A DNA stretch of 42,913 nt from an uncultured Prevotellaceae bacterium (GTDB taxonomy: Bacteria > Bacteroidota > Bacteroidia > Bacteroidales > Bacteroidaceae): the NCBI GenBank assembly GCA_900314715.1, contig OMWI01000028.1:1-42913 (forward strand). Reading direction: 5' to 3'. Below, one piece after another: positions 35,355-42,913 of the stretch. Below the pieces are notes generated by a model. The model was not told the DNA's origin, ran no database searches, and saw only the letters and a list, made by a program, of their open reading frames with translations. Within the stretch, counting starts at the first letter, position 1, and every line of letters begins with the position of its first letter. The translations under genes and the position numbers were made by a program.

Positions 35355-37805
35355 ATGAGAACTTTCAAACGAACAATCTTTTTATGGCTAATGCTCTGTC
35401 TGTGCCTTGGCGTTCAAGCTCAGATGGAGAGCCATCTGACATATAAGCGATACATTATACAGGACGGATTGCCACAGATGCAGACCGAACGACTATGGCA
35501 AGACTCGCAGGGATATATTTATATAGGTACGCTTTCGGGGTTCGTGCGCTTCGACGGTCACGGTTTCACGCCATTCTTGAAAGGACGACGACTGAACATC
35601 GTGGGATTTGCTGAAGTGGAAGACGAAGTAAGGGCGCTGGGGTTCTTCCGTCAATGGCGCGTAGACTTCGACGATGTGGAACCCATGCCGCTTGACCCGC
35701 AAGGACATTGGCTACTAAACAACCTCAACGCAGGAAGTCTGCCTAATGGATATGTGCTATTGGAGGATAGTCTGGAGGAGCATCGACGACTATGCATGAT
35801 GACGAAACAAGGTTTTAAACCGTTGATAGAGCATGGGCTATTGGACGAGATGATGCCCGACAGAAAGCTGTATTACGATGCTGCAAAGGGTGAAGCCATT
35901 GTGCCGATAGAGAGTGGTCTGTGGCGAATCAAGGCAGGAAAAGCCTCCAAACTAACTGACAAGAACGATATCTATACCCTGATACGTACTCACTCTGCCC
36001 TGCTCGCCTTTGCTTCAGATGGCATTTATGCGGTAGAAGGAAATGGTTTACGACAGATACAAGCCGCTAATTGGTCGGCTGTCAGCTATGGACTGACCGT
36101 CAGGAAACTGCGGTCTGGTAGCATGGTCATAGCTGATGAGCATACTGTCTATATCTGGGACGGAACGGGCATCAGGGAAATAATGAGCGGCATTAACCTC
36201 ATTCGTGATGTGATGGTGGACCGATGGGACCGCCTCTGGGTAGCCACTTATCAGGGAGTTTTTCAATTCTTCAACCGCTGTTTTACCAACCATCAGCTGA
36301 CCAACGAGAGTGATATCGTCAGGGCTGTAGCCATAGATGATGCAAATCAACTGTTTATGGGAACTCTGAATGGAAAGTTGATGGTGGGAAATTCTGTTAT
36401 CAACGACAATCCTGAGCAGTTTTATGCACCTAACGCCGCCAAGGTGGGAGGAAAAGTGTATATGGCAGGTAATAGCGATGTGGTTTGTATAGAAAAAGAC
36501 AAGGAGGGAAAGCCATCTATAAACTGGTTGGGATTACCTCGCGACCGCTATCAATTTGTGGCAGAAGCCTGGGAACAGCTCATCGTGGGCAGCAGGACGA
36601 GCATCTCGGTTTGGAATCCCAAGACAAAGGCGTTGGATACACTAACGACAGAAATTCTCCACCCGTGGTGTGCTGCCGAAGGAACAGACGGATTGCTATG
36701 GATAGGTAGTAGCAGTGGTCTGTTCAGCATCAATCAGAAGCACGAAGTGAACAAACTGGAATATCTATCACAAAAGCTTATTATCACCGCACTTGTAGCC
36801 GACCGTAAAGGTAGCATCTTCTTTGCTTCCGCAGATTCGTTGTTCATGGTCAAGAACGGGCAGGTTGAGGCGCTTAATCAACAAATACCCGAACTTGGCG
36901 GACATGAGGTGCGCTCTCTGCATATTTCTCCTCGTGGCTATGTAGTTGTGGCTGTAGTCGATGGTCTGTTTGTGTGTCGCCTCGGCAATGACTATCAGTT
37001 GAGCGACATCCGTTTCTTCAACTATCAGAATGGTTTTACCATGACGGAACCATTGAAGGCCATGATGGCTGAAAGTAGCGACGGAACTGTATGGTTGCCT
37101 GGCGTGGAACAAATGACATCATTCAATCCCGAAGAACTGTTGTCTCACAACGAGGAGGACACTTACATTGCCCCGCCACTCCAATGGTGGGAACATTGGT
37201 GGGTTTGGCTGATTGGAGCGTTCCTCTTGGCTTTGTTGGTGTGGCTGGTCACTCGATGGTATGAGAAGCGACGCAATCAATGGCGCATGATTCGCTTACA
37301 ACGTGAAAAACTCTGGCGTGAAGAACAGATAGATGCCATCCGCAGGAAAGCACTCGAAGTGAGGGGCAGCCTAACAAATCCGCACGAATCAAACCAAACG
37401 GAATCCTCTCAAACAGAGAATCCTCAGACAGCATTGGCCGAAGACATCGTAAAGATGACGGATAAGTCGTATGAAGAGCGTATCACGCTACGTACGGCAA
37501 GTGGCATCATTGTGGTAGACGTGAAGGACGTTGCCTATTTCAAGGGAGATGGCAACTATTCGCAAATCGTGACTTTCCACGATTCCAACACAGTACTTAT
37601 CGGACTGGGTGCTTTGGCCAAGATGCTCAGTCCAACGATTTTCGTACGTGCAGACCGAAGCACGATCGTGAATATACATCACATCTGCAATCTGCTGCCT
37701 AAGCGCCGTCTTTGTGTCTTCCGTTCACCTACGGGTATCGAGGTAGAGACCACCCTGTTGGCACCTGCCTTCAAACGTCTGCAAGAATACCTCACCAAGC
37801 CATGA
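35355..37805 (+). CDS. Membrane one-component regulator: propeller sensor plus LytTR domain
   Basis: An 816-residue protein, started at 35355 where the signal-anchor begins (MRTFKRTIFLWLMLCLC). Residues about 25-595 are a periplasmic propeller of the two-component-regulator type (YIIQDGLPQMQTERLWQDSQ, GYIYIGTLSGFVRFDG, DRLWVATYQGVFQF, GLLWIGSSSGLFSI). A transmembrane helix lies near 615-635 (WLIGAFLLALLVWLVTRW), then a basic linker and a cytoplasmic LytTR DNA-binding domain at about 705-812 (ITLRTASGIIVVDVKDVAYF, DGNYSQIV, FVRADRSTIVNIHHI). There is no histidine kinase, receiver or AraC domain, and the Y_Y_Y domain usual before the membrane helix seems absent or nearly so. It probably senses a ligand outside and binds DNA while membrane-attached. 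Confidence 0.9.
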   Translation: MRTFKRTIFLWLMLCLCLGVQAQMESHLTYKRYIIQDGLPQMQTERLWQDSQGYIYIGTLSGFVRFDGHGFTPFLKGRRLNIVGFAEVEDEVRALGFFRQWRVDFDDVEPMPLDPQGHWLLNNLNAGSLPNGYVLLEDSLEEHRRLCMMTKQGFKPLIEHGLLDEMMPDRKLYYDAAKGEAIVPIESGLWRIKAGKASKLTDKNDIYTLIRTHSALLAFASDGIYAVEGNGLRQIQAANWSAVSYGLTVRKLRSGSMVIADEHTVYIWDGTGIREIMSGINLIRDVMVDRWDRLWVATYQGVFQFFNRCFTNHQLTNESDIVRAVAIDDANQLFMGTLNGKLMVGNSVINDNPEQFYAPNAAKVGGKVYMAGNSDVVCIEKDKEGKPSINWLGLPRDRYQFVAEAWEQLIVGSRTSISVWNPKTKALDTLTTEILHPWCAAEGTDGLLWIGSSSGLFSINQKHEVNKLEYLSQKLIITALVADRKGSIFFASADSLFMVKNGQVEALNQQIPELGGHEVRSLHISPRGYVVVAVVDGLFVCRLGNDYQLSDIRFFNYQNGFTMTEPLKAMMAESSDGTVWLPGVEQMTSFNPEELLSHNEEDTYIAPPLQWWEHWWVWLIGAFLLALLVWLVTRWYEKRRNQWRMIRLQREKLWREEQIDAIRRKALEVRGSLTNPHESNQTESSQTENPQTALAEDIVKMTDKSYEERITLRTASGIIVVDVKDVAYFKGDGNYSQIVTFHDSNTVLIGLGALAKMLSPTIFVRADRSTIVNIHHICNLLPKRRLCVFRSPTGIEVETTLLAPAFKRLQEYLTKP

Positions 37806-37952
37806 ACTTTACCTGATTATTGACGAAATCTGTCATCTATTAGGAGTCAGATGGGAAGAAACTTGCACCTGGATTTCAGAAAAAATATACGTGGATGATG
37901 GAATACGTGAAAAATAATTAGTTGAAATGTTTTTTATTTGCAAATTTATACC

Positions 37953-37960
37953 TATTTTTG
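37953..37960 (+). promoter_or_regulatory. Promoter -7 box of transporter operon
   Basis: TATTTTTG followed by C lies 21 bp before the ATG at 37982. It excludes the in-frame ATG at 37922 as a start. Confidence 0.6.
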
Positions 37961-37981
37961 CACAAAATAATAAAATACAAT

Positions 37982-39673
37982 ATGGATTGGCTCATTAAAT
38001 TATTCACGGACACCAACTCTGTGGCGCATATCGTACTACTCTACTCCGTTGTGATTTCCATCGGTGTGCTTCTCGGGAAGGTTAAGATTTGTGGTATCTC
38101 CCTTGGAGTGACTTTCGTCTTGTTTGCAGGTATCATCGCGGGACACATCGGGTTTACGGGTCCTGTTGACATCCTGACATTCGTGCAAGACTTTGGTTTG
38201 GTCTTGTTTGTGTATTGCATCGGCTTGCAGGTAGGCCCAGGATTTTTCGAGAGCTTCCGCAAGGGAGGTGTCACGTTGAACGTGCTGGCCACCGTGATGA
38301 TATTCCTCAATATCGCGGTGATGTTTGCTTGTTATTTCATCTTCTTCGACACGTCAGACCCCATTAACCTTCCGATGATGGTTGGTACGCTCTACGGTGC
38401 CGTAACCAATACGCCTGGTTTGGGAGCCGCCAACGAAGCATTAGGTTCCGTGTTCCCAGAAAACCAAATACCTCAGATTGCTTCTGGATATGCATGTGCC
38501 TATCCGCTCGGTGTGGTTGGTATCATCGGTGCCACGATAGCCATTAGATACATCTGCGGTATCAGCTTGGATGAGGAAGAAGAACAACTGAAACTGGCTG
38601 AGGCAGAGAATCCACATGAGAAACCTCACCAGTTGCACTTGAAGGTAAAAAACAAATACATTACAGGTCGTTCCCTGATGCAGATTTCCGAATTCTTGAA
38701 TCGCGACATCGTATGTACCCGTATCTTACACGAGGGCAACATCCTGACTCCTAATCGCGACTCTGTTTTGGAAGTTGACGATGAAATCCTCGTGGTATGT
38801 GCCGAGGCAGACGCTGAAGCCATTCAAGCCTTTATCGGTCCGCAATTAGACACTCCGTTTGAGGTGGAAGACAAGGAACAACCAATGATTTCCAAGCGTA
38901 TCATCGTCACCAACCCGCGCATGAACGGTAAGACGTTGGGTAAGATGCACTTCTCCAGCGTGTATGGCGTGAACGTTACGCGTATCACCCGTCAAGGCAT
39001 CGACTTGTTTGCAAGCCGTGGCCACCACTTCCATGTGGGTGATAAGATCATGGTGGTAGGTCCTGAAAGCAACGTTAATCGAGTGGCCGACTTGATGGGC
39101 AACTCCATCAAGCGCTTGGATGCTCCCAATATTGCCACCATCTTTATCGGCATCATCTTGGGTATCTTGTTCGGAAGCATTCCGTTTGCCATTCCTGGTA
39201 TGCCCGTTCCTTTGAAGTTAGGTATTGCTGGCGGTCCGCTTATCGTTGCGATTATCATTGGCAGATACGGCTACAGAATGAAGCTCGTCACCTATTTCAC
39301 CACGTCGGCCAACATGCTCTTGCGCGAAGTGGGATTGGTGCTCTTCCTTGCCAGCGTAGGCGTGAAAGCAGGAGCAGGATTCTGGAATACGGTTATCAAT
39401 GGCGATGGATTGCTCTACGTGCTCACGGGTTTCTTGATTACGATTATACCTATATTAATTATAGGCTCGATTGCCCGAATCAGGTATAAGTTTAATTACT
39501 TCACCATCATGGGTATGTTGGCAGGTACGTGTACTGACCCACCAGCATTGGCATACGCCAACAATTTGTGTTCAAGGGAAGCGCCAGCTATCGGATATTC
39601 CACCGTATATCCACTGAGTATGTTCCTCAGAATCTTCACGGCACAGTTGATTGTGCTATTCTGTTGTGGTTAA
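37982..39673 (+). CDS. AspT/YidE/YbjL-family transporter with two RCK_C domains
   Basis: A 563-residue membrane protein. Two membrane blocks of about five to six helices each (about 10-195 and 375-563) each carry the AspT duplication pattern ([21 protein letters not shown] and the matching [19 protein letters not shown]). Between them are two TrkA_C/RCK_C regulatory domains (about 215-290, ending [17 protein letters not shown], and about 300-375, ending [19 protein letters not shown]). Relatives exchange amino acids or dicarboxylates, such as aspartate:alanine; the substrate here is unknown. It is the first of three co-directional genes with a porin and a Gate-domain protein, 22 bp apart each. 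Confidence 0.9.
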   Translation: MDWLIKLFTDTNSVAHIVLLYSVVISIGVLLGKVKICGISLGVTFVLFAGIIAGHIGFTGPVDILTFVQDFGLVLFVYCIGLQVGPGFFESFRKGGVTLNVLATVMIFLNIAVMFACYFIFFDTSDPINLPMMVGTLYGAVTNTPGLGAANEALGSVFPENQIPQIASGYACAYPLGVVGIIGATIAIRYICGISLDEEEEQLKLAEAENPHEKPHQLHLKVKNKYITGRSLMQISEFLNRDIVCTRILHEGNILTPNRDSVLEVDDEILVVCAEADAEAIQAFIGPQLDTPFEVEDKEQPMISKRIIVTNPRMNGKTLGKMHFSSVYGVNVTRITRQGIDLFASRGHHFHVGDKIMVVGPESNVNRVADLMGNSIKRLDAPNIATIFIGIILGILFGSIPFAIPGMPVPLKLGIAGGPLIVAIIIGRYGYRMKLVTYFTTSANMLLREVGLVLFLASVGVKAGAGFWNTVINGDGLLYVLTGFLITIIPILIIGSIARIRYKFNYFTIMGMLAGTCTDPPALAYANNLCSREAPAIGYSTVYPLSMFLRIFTAQLIVLFCCG

Positions 39674-39695
39674 AAACACGGCCAACGTATATAAC

Positions 39696-40712
39696 ATGAA
39701 AACCAAACTATGGCTATCATTGCTCTTAGCCATACCAATGACTATTGGGGCGCAAGAGGGCAATAAGCTTCACCTACTCCTTGAAGCACGGGGAGACTAT
39801 CAACGTGACTATGTAGATAAGGAAGCCATCAAGGACGATTGTGGCTTCAAGGGAAAGTATCTCAACGTCATCCTCACGGGAGACATCACTCCCCAGGTAT
39901 CCTATGCCTATCGCCAACGTTTGAACAAGATTCACAAGAACAGCAGTTTCTTCGATGCTACGGATTGGCTATACCTCAACTACCAAGCCACCCAGCACCT
40001 CTCATTCTCGGGAGGTAAGCAAGTGGTGGGCATTGGTGGTTATGAATACGACCGTGCGCCTATCAACCTTTATTTCTGTTCGGAGTTTTGGAACAATATC
40101 CCGTGCTATCAATGGGGAGCGAGTGCATCTTACGCCATCACCAAGAACGACAAGTTTACGTTCCAGTTTTGTGAAAGTCCGTTCAGGAGTTTTTACGAAC
40201 ATGCCGACATGTATGCCTACAACCTCATGTGGAATGGTTCACACGGGATATGGAACACGATATGGTCTATCAACATGCTTGAATGGCAAGAGGGAAAATT
40301 CATCAATTACATCTCTCTGGGAAACGAATTCAGATTGGCAAAGAACGCTACGCTCCAATTAGACTATCTGAATCGGGCCGTCAGCCATCAAACTTTCTTG
40401 TTTAAAGACTGTTCTATCGTGGGCGAAATCGCCTATCAACCTACCAATAAGGCAAACATTTACGTGAAAGCAAGTTATGACGTGAACAAGAGCGACAACG
40501 ATGCCGACTTGATGGTGCATCGTGGAACGGAGCTCACTCGCATAGGCGCAGGGATAGAGTATTATCCTTTGGAAAACAAGAATCTACGCATCCACGCCAA
40601 CTACAGCTACGCATGGGGAACCAATTCCAACGCAGCTGGCACCTTGCAAGACAAGCAATCTCTCATCGACCTTGGATTGACTTGGAGAATGAATATCATC
40701 AATAAAAATTGA
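39696..40712 (+). CDS. Outer membrane porin-like beta-barrel protein
   Basis: A 338-residue protein. The start at 39696 (MKTKLWLSLLLAIPMTIGAQ) gives a clean signal peptide; the ORF extension back to 39651 overlaps the transporter gene. The mature part alternates amphipathic strands with aromatic residues (LHLLLEARGDYQRDY, VSYAYRQRLNK, HLSFSGGKQVVGIGGYEY, LGLTWRMNI), as in OprO/OprP-like porins. Placed between two inner-membrane transport proteins, it probably supplies outer-membrane entry for the same substrate. Confidence 0.82.
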   Translation: MKTKLWLSLLLAIPMTIGAQEGNKLHLLLEARGDYQRDYVDKEAIKDDCGFKGKYLNVILTGDITPQVSYAYRQRLNKIHKNSSFFDATDWLYLNYQATQHLSFSGGKQVVGIGGYEYDRAPINLYFCSEFWNNIPCYQWGASASYAITKNDKFTFQFCESPFRSFYEHADMYAYNLMWNGSHGIWNTIWSINMLEWQEGKFINYISLGNEFRLAKNATLQLDYLNRAVSHQTFLFKDCSIVGEIAYQPTNKANIYVKASYDVNKSDNDADLMVHRGTELTRIGAGIEYYPLENKNLRIHANYSYAWGTNSNAAGTLQDKQSLIDLGLTWRMNIINKN

Positions 40713-40734
40713 ACTCAATAAAACGACCAAAATA

Positions 40735-41895
40735 ATGAACAAGAAATATCGTTCGGGCATCATTTGCCTCATCATCGTATTAGCCTTATTTTCTGCCATC
40801 GGAATGCGAATGGGAGCACCGCAGATGCTCAACACGATCATGAATACGGCACACGACCTATTGCTGAACACCGTCTTTTATCTCATGGGAATCTGCGTGA
40901 TAACGGGAGCCATCGGTAAATTGTTCGTGGAGTTTGGTGTGGTTGACTTGTTGGAAAAGTTGCTCCGTCCGCTCATGCGCCCCTTGTTTCATTTGCCTGG
41001 AATGGCTTCGCTTGGTGCCGTGATGACGTTCTTCTCCGATAATCCAGCCATTATCGCCCTGTCTAAAGACAAGCGATTTGCCTCGCATTTCAAGAAGTAT
41101 CAATTAATCTCGTTGACCAACTTCGGAACGGCTTTCGGTATGGGATTCATCGTCATGATTTTCATGGTGGGACAAGGATATTACGCAGAACCCATCATCG
41201 GATTGTTTGGCGCTTTCTGCGGGTGTATCGTCTCTACCCGACTGATGCAGCATTTCGTATTGAAGCATTACCCCAAATATGCCGAGGAATATGCTTGCCA
41301 AGGGGATGAAGAAGGGGCAGAGAATCCTTTAAACCAAACGAAAGAGGGCAATTCGGTCTTTATTCGTGTGCTCAACTCCTTGTTAGACGGTGGAAAGTCG
41401 GGAGTGGATGTTGGAATAGCCATCATCCCAGGCGTATTGATTATCTCCACCCTCGTGATGATTCTCACCTTCGGTCCTTCTGCTGATGGCACCTTCACGG
41501 GAAAGGCGTATGAAGGAATTGAATTGCTCCCCACCCTTGCCAACAAGATTGACGGTTTCTTTTATTATGTATTCGGATTCACCGACCCGCACCAAGTGGC
41601 TTTCCCCATCACCGCATTGGGAGCCGTAGGTGCCGCATTGAGTCTTCTGCCAAACTTCATCGCACAGGGATGGATAGACGGACACGCCATTGCCGTTTTC
41701 ACCGCCATCGGTATGTGTTGGAGTGGTTATCTGAGCACGCACACCGCCATGCTCGACTCGCTCGGTTATCGTGCACTCACTTCCAAGGCCATTATCTCGC
41801 ATACCATCGGAGGACTTTGTGCTGCACTTGTAGCAAATTGGCTTTACTTGTTGTTCATTTGTCTCAATGTACTAAAGAACTATACTCTCCAATAA
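40735..41895 (+). CDS. Nucleoside-recognition (Gate) domain membrane protein
   Basis: A 386-residue membrane protein with about eight to nine hydrophobic segments. Segments such as GAIGKLFVEFGVVDLLEKLLRPL, FFSDNPAIIALSKDKRF and SLTNFGTAFGMGFIVMIF match Gate-domain proteins related to spore-maturation SpmA/SpmB and nucleoside transporters. A hydrophilic loop lies near residues 180-220. These proteins occur in non-sporulating bacteria, and their substrates are mostly unknown. It is last in the operon with the AspT-like transporter and porin, 22 bp after the porin stop. Confidence 0.82.
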   Translation: MNKKYRSGIICLIIVLALFSAIGMRMGAPQMLNTIMNTAHDLLLNTVFYLMGICVITGAIGKLFVEFGVVDLLEKLLRPLMRPLFHLPGMASLGAVMTFFSDNPAIIALSKDKRFASHFKKYQLISLTNFGTAFGMGFIVMIFMVGQGYYAEPIIGLFGAFCGCIVSTRLMQHFVLKHYPKYAEEYACQGDEEGAENPLNQTKEGNSVFIRVLNSLLDGGKSGVDVGIAIIPGVLIISTLVMILTFGPSADGTFTGKAYEGIELLPTLANKIDGFFYYVFGFTDPHQVAFPITALGAVGAALSLLPNFIAQGWIDGHAIAVFTAIGMCWSGYLSTHTAMLDSLGYRALTSKAIISHTIGGLCAALVANWLYLLFICLNVLKNYTLQ

Positions 41896-41934
41896 TTGCG
41901 CAAAAAGCCTTGCCCGTATTCCGTTACTACTTAC

Positions 41935-42600
41935 TCAAATCAACTTGAGTAATTGTGATTCCGTTGCTTGTGGTAAAATCGTCTTGAAATGAGCCAACAA
42001 GCGATGGTATGACTCTTCGGGCGAACGTGAACATTGACAAGCCGACTTGCCATAGAGTTGTTCGGGAGTGGTAAGCAACGACCATCCCCAACCGTATTCC
42101 CTATTGTGCTTGTCTCGTGGATAGACAAAATCCTCGGTAACGATGTAACAACCCATTTGCAGACGCGTGACAAAGCCATCAAACTTACTTCGCATATTAG
42201 GTCCCGTGAACCCACATGCAGCCCGCAATTCTCTCGTTATCAAGCTACCATGTTCACGTAAGGTGGTTAGGATGATGTCGTCAATCGAACCTTCGGCTGG
42301 CACGGGATATTTGCTTCTTCGGTAGTTGTAAAAGTCTGGCCACCATTGCCTACTGATAAAGCCCGCCTTTTTGTTGAAAAACTTACCATACACGCATGTT
42401 CCTTCCGATACGATAGGACCTTTCCATTTCCATAGCGGCCAATCCCATCCACCATCGGGAAAGACTACATACATGCAATCATCGTCCACCACTTCTTCTG
42501 CGGAAAAGCCTCGGATTCCGCTACTCAACAACGGCAAGAATCCTATGCGTTGGATGTATTCAGACAACTGCGCCCCAGAGTAAATATTTAATCGTTCCAT
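41935..42600 (-). CDS. AlkZ-related winged-helix protein
   Basis: A 221-residue protein when started at 42600 (MERLNIYSGAQLSEYIQRIG). The longer frame from 42657 is rejected because a TATCTTTG promoter box lies inside it at 42637-42644. The N-terminal half holds Trp-rich WDWPLWKWKGPI and a YGKFFNKKAGFISRQWWPDFYNYRR stretch; residues about 115-165 form a winged-helix-like unit (LTTLREHGSLITRELRAACG). This fits AlkZ-related proteins, distant kin of the AlkZ/YcaQ DNA glycosylases. The catalytic QxQ/QxD motif of true AlkZ is not obvious, so enzymatic activity is uncertain. The gene is convergent with the Gate-domain gene. Confidence 0.72.
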   Translation of the reverse strand: MERLNIYSGAQLSEYIQRIGFLPLLSSGIRGFSAEEVVDDDCMYVVFPDGGWDWPLWKWKGPIVSEGTCVYGKFFNKKAGFISRQWWPDFYNYRRSKYPVPAEGSIDDIILTTLREHGSLITRELRAACGFTGPNMRSKFDGFVTRLQMGCYIVTEDFVYPRDKHNREYGWGWSLLTTPEQLYGKSACQCSRSPEESYHRLLAHFKTILPQATESQLLKLI

Positions 42601-42636
42601 TTCGTCACTCTTTTCAATATCCACATATAATTGTTG

Positions 42637-42644
42637 CAAAGATA
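42637..42644 (-). promoter_or_regulatory. Promoter -7 box of AlkZ-related gene
   Basis: TATCTTTG on the minus strand lies 36 bp upstream of the ATG at 42600, and sets the start of that gene. Confidence 0.6.
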
Positions 42645-42781
42645 CGAAATATTTCAAAATAATTATTGTCTGCTATGACCTTTTCAAAATAAAAAAGCCC
42701 TTTACTACAAATCATCCATTGATGTACTAACATTTAGGAATTATTTGAGGATTATTTACGGCTTATCTGGAGCATATCTGC

Positions 42782-42825
42782 GCCCCCAACGGGGGCAACA
42801 AGCTTAAAGCCCAGGGCAACGCCCT
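42782..42825. repeat. REP-like paired hairpins with AAC loops
   Basis: GCCCCC-AAC-GGGGGC (42782-42796) and AGGGC-AAC-GCCCT (42813-42825) are two perfect short hairpins with the same AAC loop, much richer in G+C than the surrounding sequence. The arrangement resembles the REP/BIME-like intergenic elements of Bacteroidales. No RAYT transposase gene is present in the window. The rest of 42658-42913 has no gene that I can support. Confidence 0.7.
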
Positions 42826-42868
42826 ACCCTTTATACACATCTTTTAAACGTAACTGCAATTCTTTGAT

Positions 42869-42884
42869 TACCAACATGTTAGTA
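42869..42884. repeat. 16-bp near-palindrome, related copy at 42723
   Basis: TACCAACATGTTAGTA is palindromic except for one pair. A related half (TGTACTAACAT, 42723-42733) lies inverted about 140 bp away, so the two copies flank the REP-like hairpins and may mark the edges of one repeat element. Confidence 0.5.
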
Positions 42885-42913
42885 TACATTATTTAACACA
42901 AAACATTTGGCTA

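Noticed and set aside
41931-41952. Hairpin TTACTCAA/TTGAGTAA between convergent genes as terminator
   Set aside because: The stem includes the AlkZ-related stop codon and has no T-run on either side; too weak to call.
42601-42657. Longer start of the AlkZ-related gene at 42657
   Set aside because: A TATCTTTG promoter box on the same strand lies within the extension, so transcription probably begins downstream of it.

Overview
The window looks like chromosome of a Bacteroidales bacterium, most likely Prevotella or a close relative. This rests on AT-rich intergenic DNA, Bacteroidetes-type promoters (TAnnTTTG at -7, sometimes TTTG at -33), a short primary sigma factor without region 1.1, and families typical of the order: a type IX secretion (T9SS) plug, C10 peptidase, BspA-like LRR protein, DUF5686, DUF5687, DUF6249 and DUF5056. 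No rRNA, tRNA, CRISPR array, intact insertion sequence or prophage was seen.

Layout. 1-717 is gene-poor and carries an inverted cluster of short AGACCTCCC repeats. 718-2313 (minus) is an ECF sigma operon: DUF6249 membrane protein, sigma factor, DUF5056 protein. 2430-7092 (minus) is a pectin pair, GH105 hydrolase then PL26-type exo-rhamnogalacturonan lyase. 7188-10976 (plus) holds an rRNA m5C methyltransferase, thyA, and an unusual reading frame joining dihydrofolate reductase to a T9SS plug protein. 11290-13872 (minus) is a C10 cysteine peptidase interrupted by one in-frame TGA. 14005-17165 (minus) is an RNA-related operon: 3'-5' exonuclease, RlmI-like methyltransferase, tilS. 17269-22623 (plus) is an envelope operon: ftsK, lolA-like, DUF5687 permease, kdsB. 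Then come rpoD (22747-23619) and DUF5686 plus an AddAB-like helicase-nuclease pair (23867-32053).

32344-37805 is the most interesting accessory block. An LRR surface protein gene and a previously uncalled 57-codon gene lie divergent to a membrane-anchored one-component regulator with a periplasmic propeller and a cytoplasmic LytTR DNA-binding domain. The intergenic region between them carries two 9-bp direct repeats with a 12-bp spacer, the geometry of LytTR operators. 37982-41895 is a transport operon: AspT-like antiporter, porin, Gate-domain protein. The window closes with an AlkZ-related gene and REP-like hairpins.

Two features cut across the map. First, a 14-bp semi-palindromic motif recurs on an exact 22-bp period in three arrays: 4650-4795 (inside the PL26 gene), 11029-11174 and 32094-32217. 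Second, several genes point to the T9SS and cell surface: the plug fusion, and the C10 peptidase and LRR protein, which end in similar C-terminal tails.
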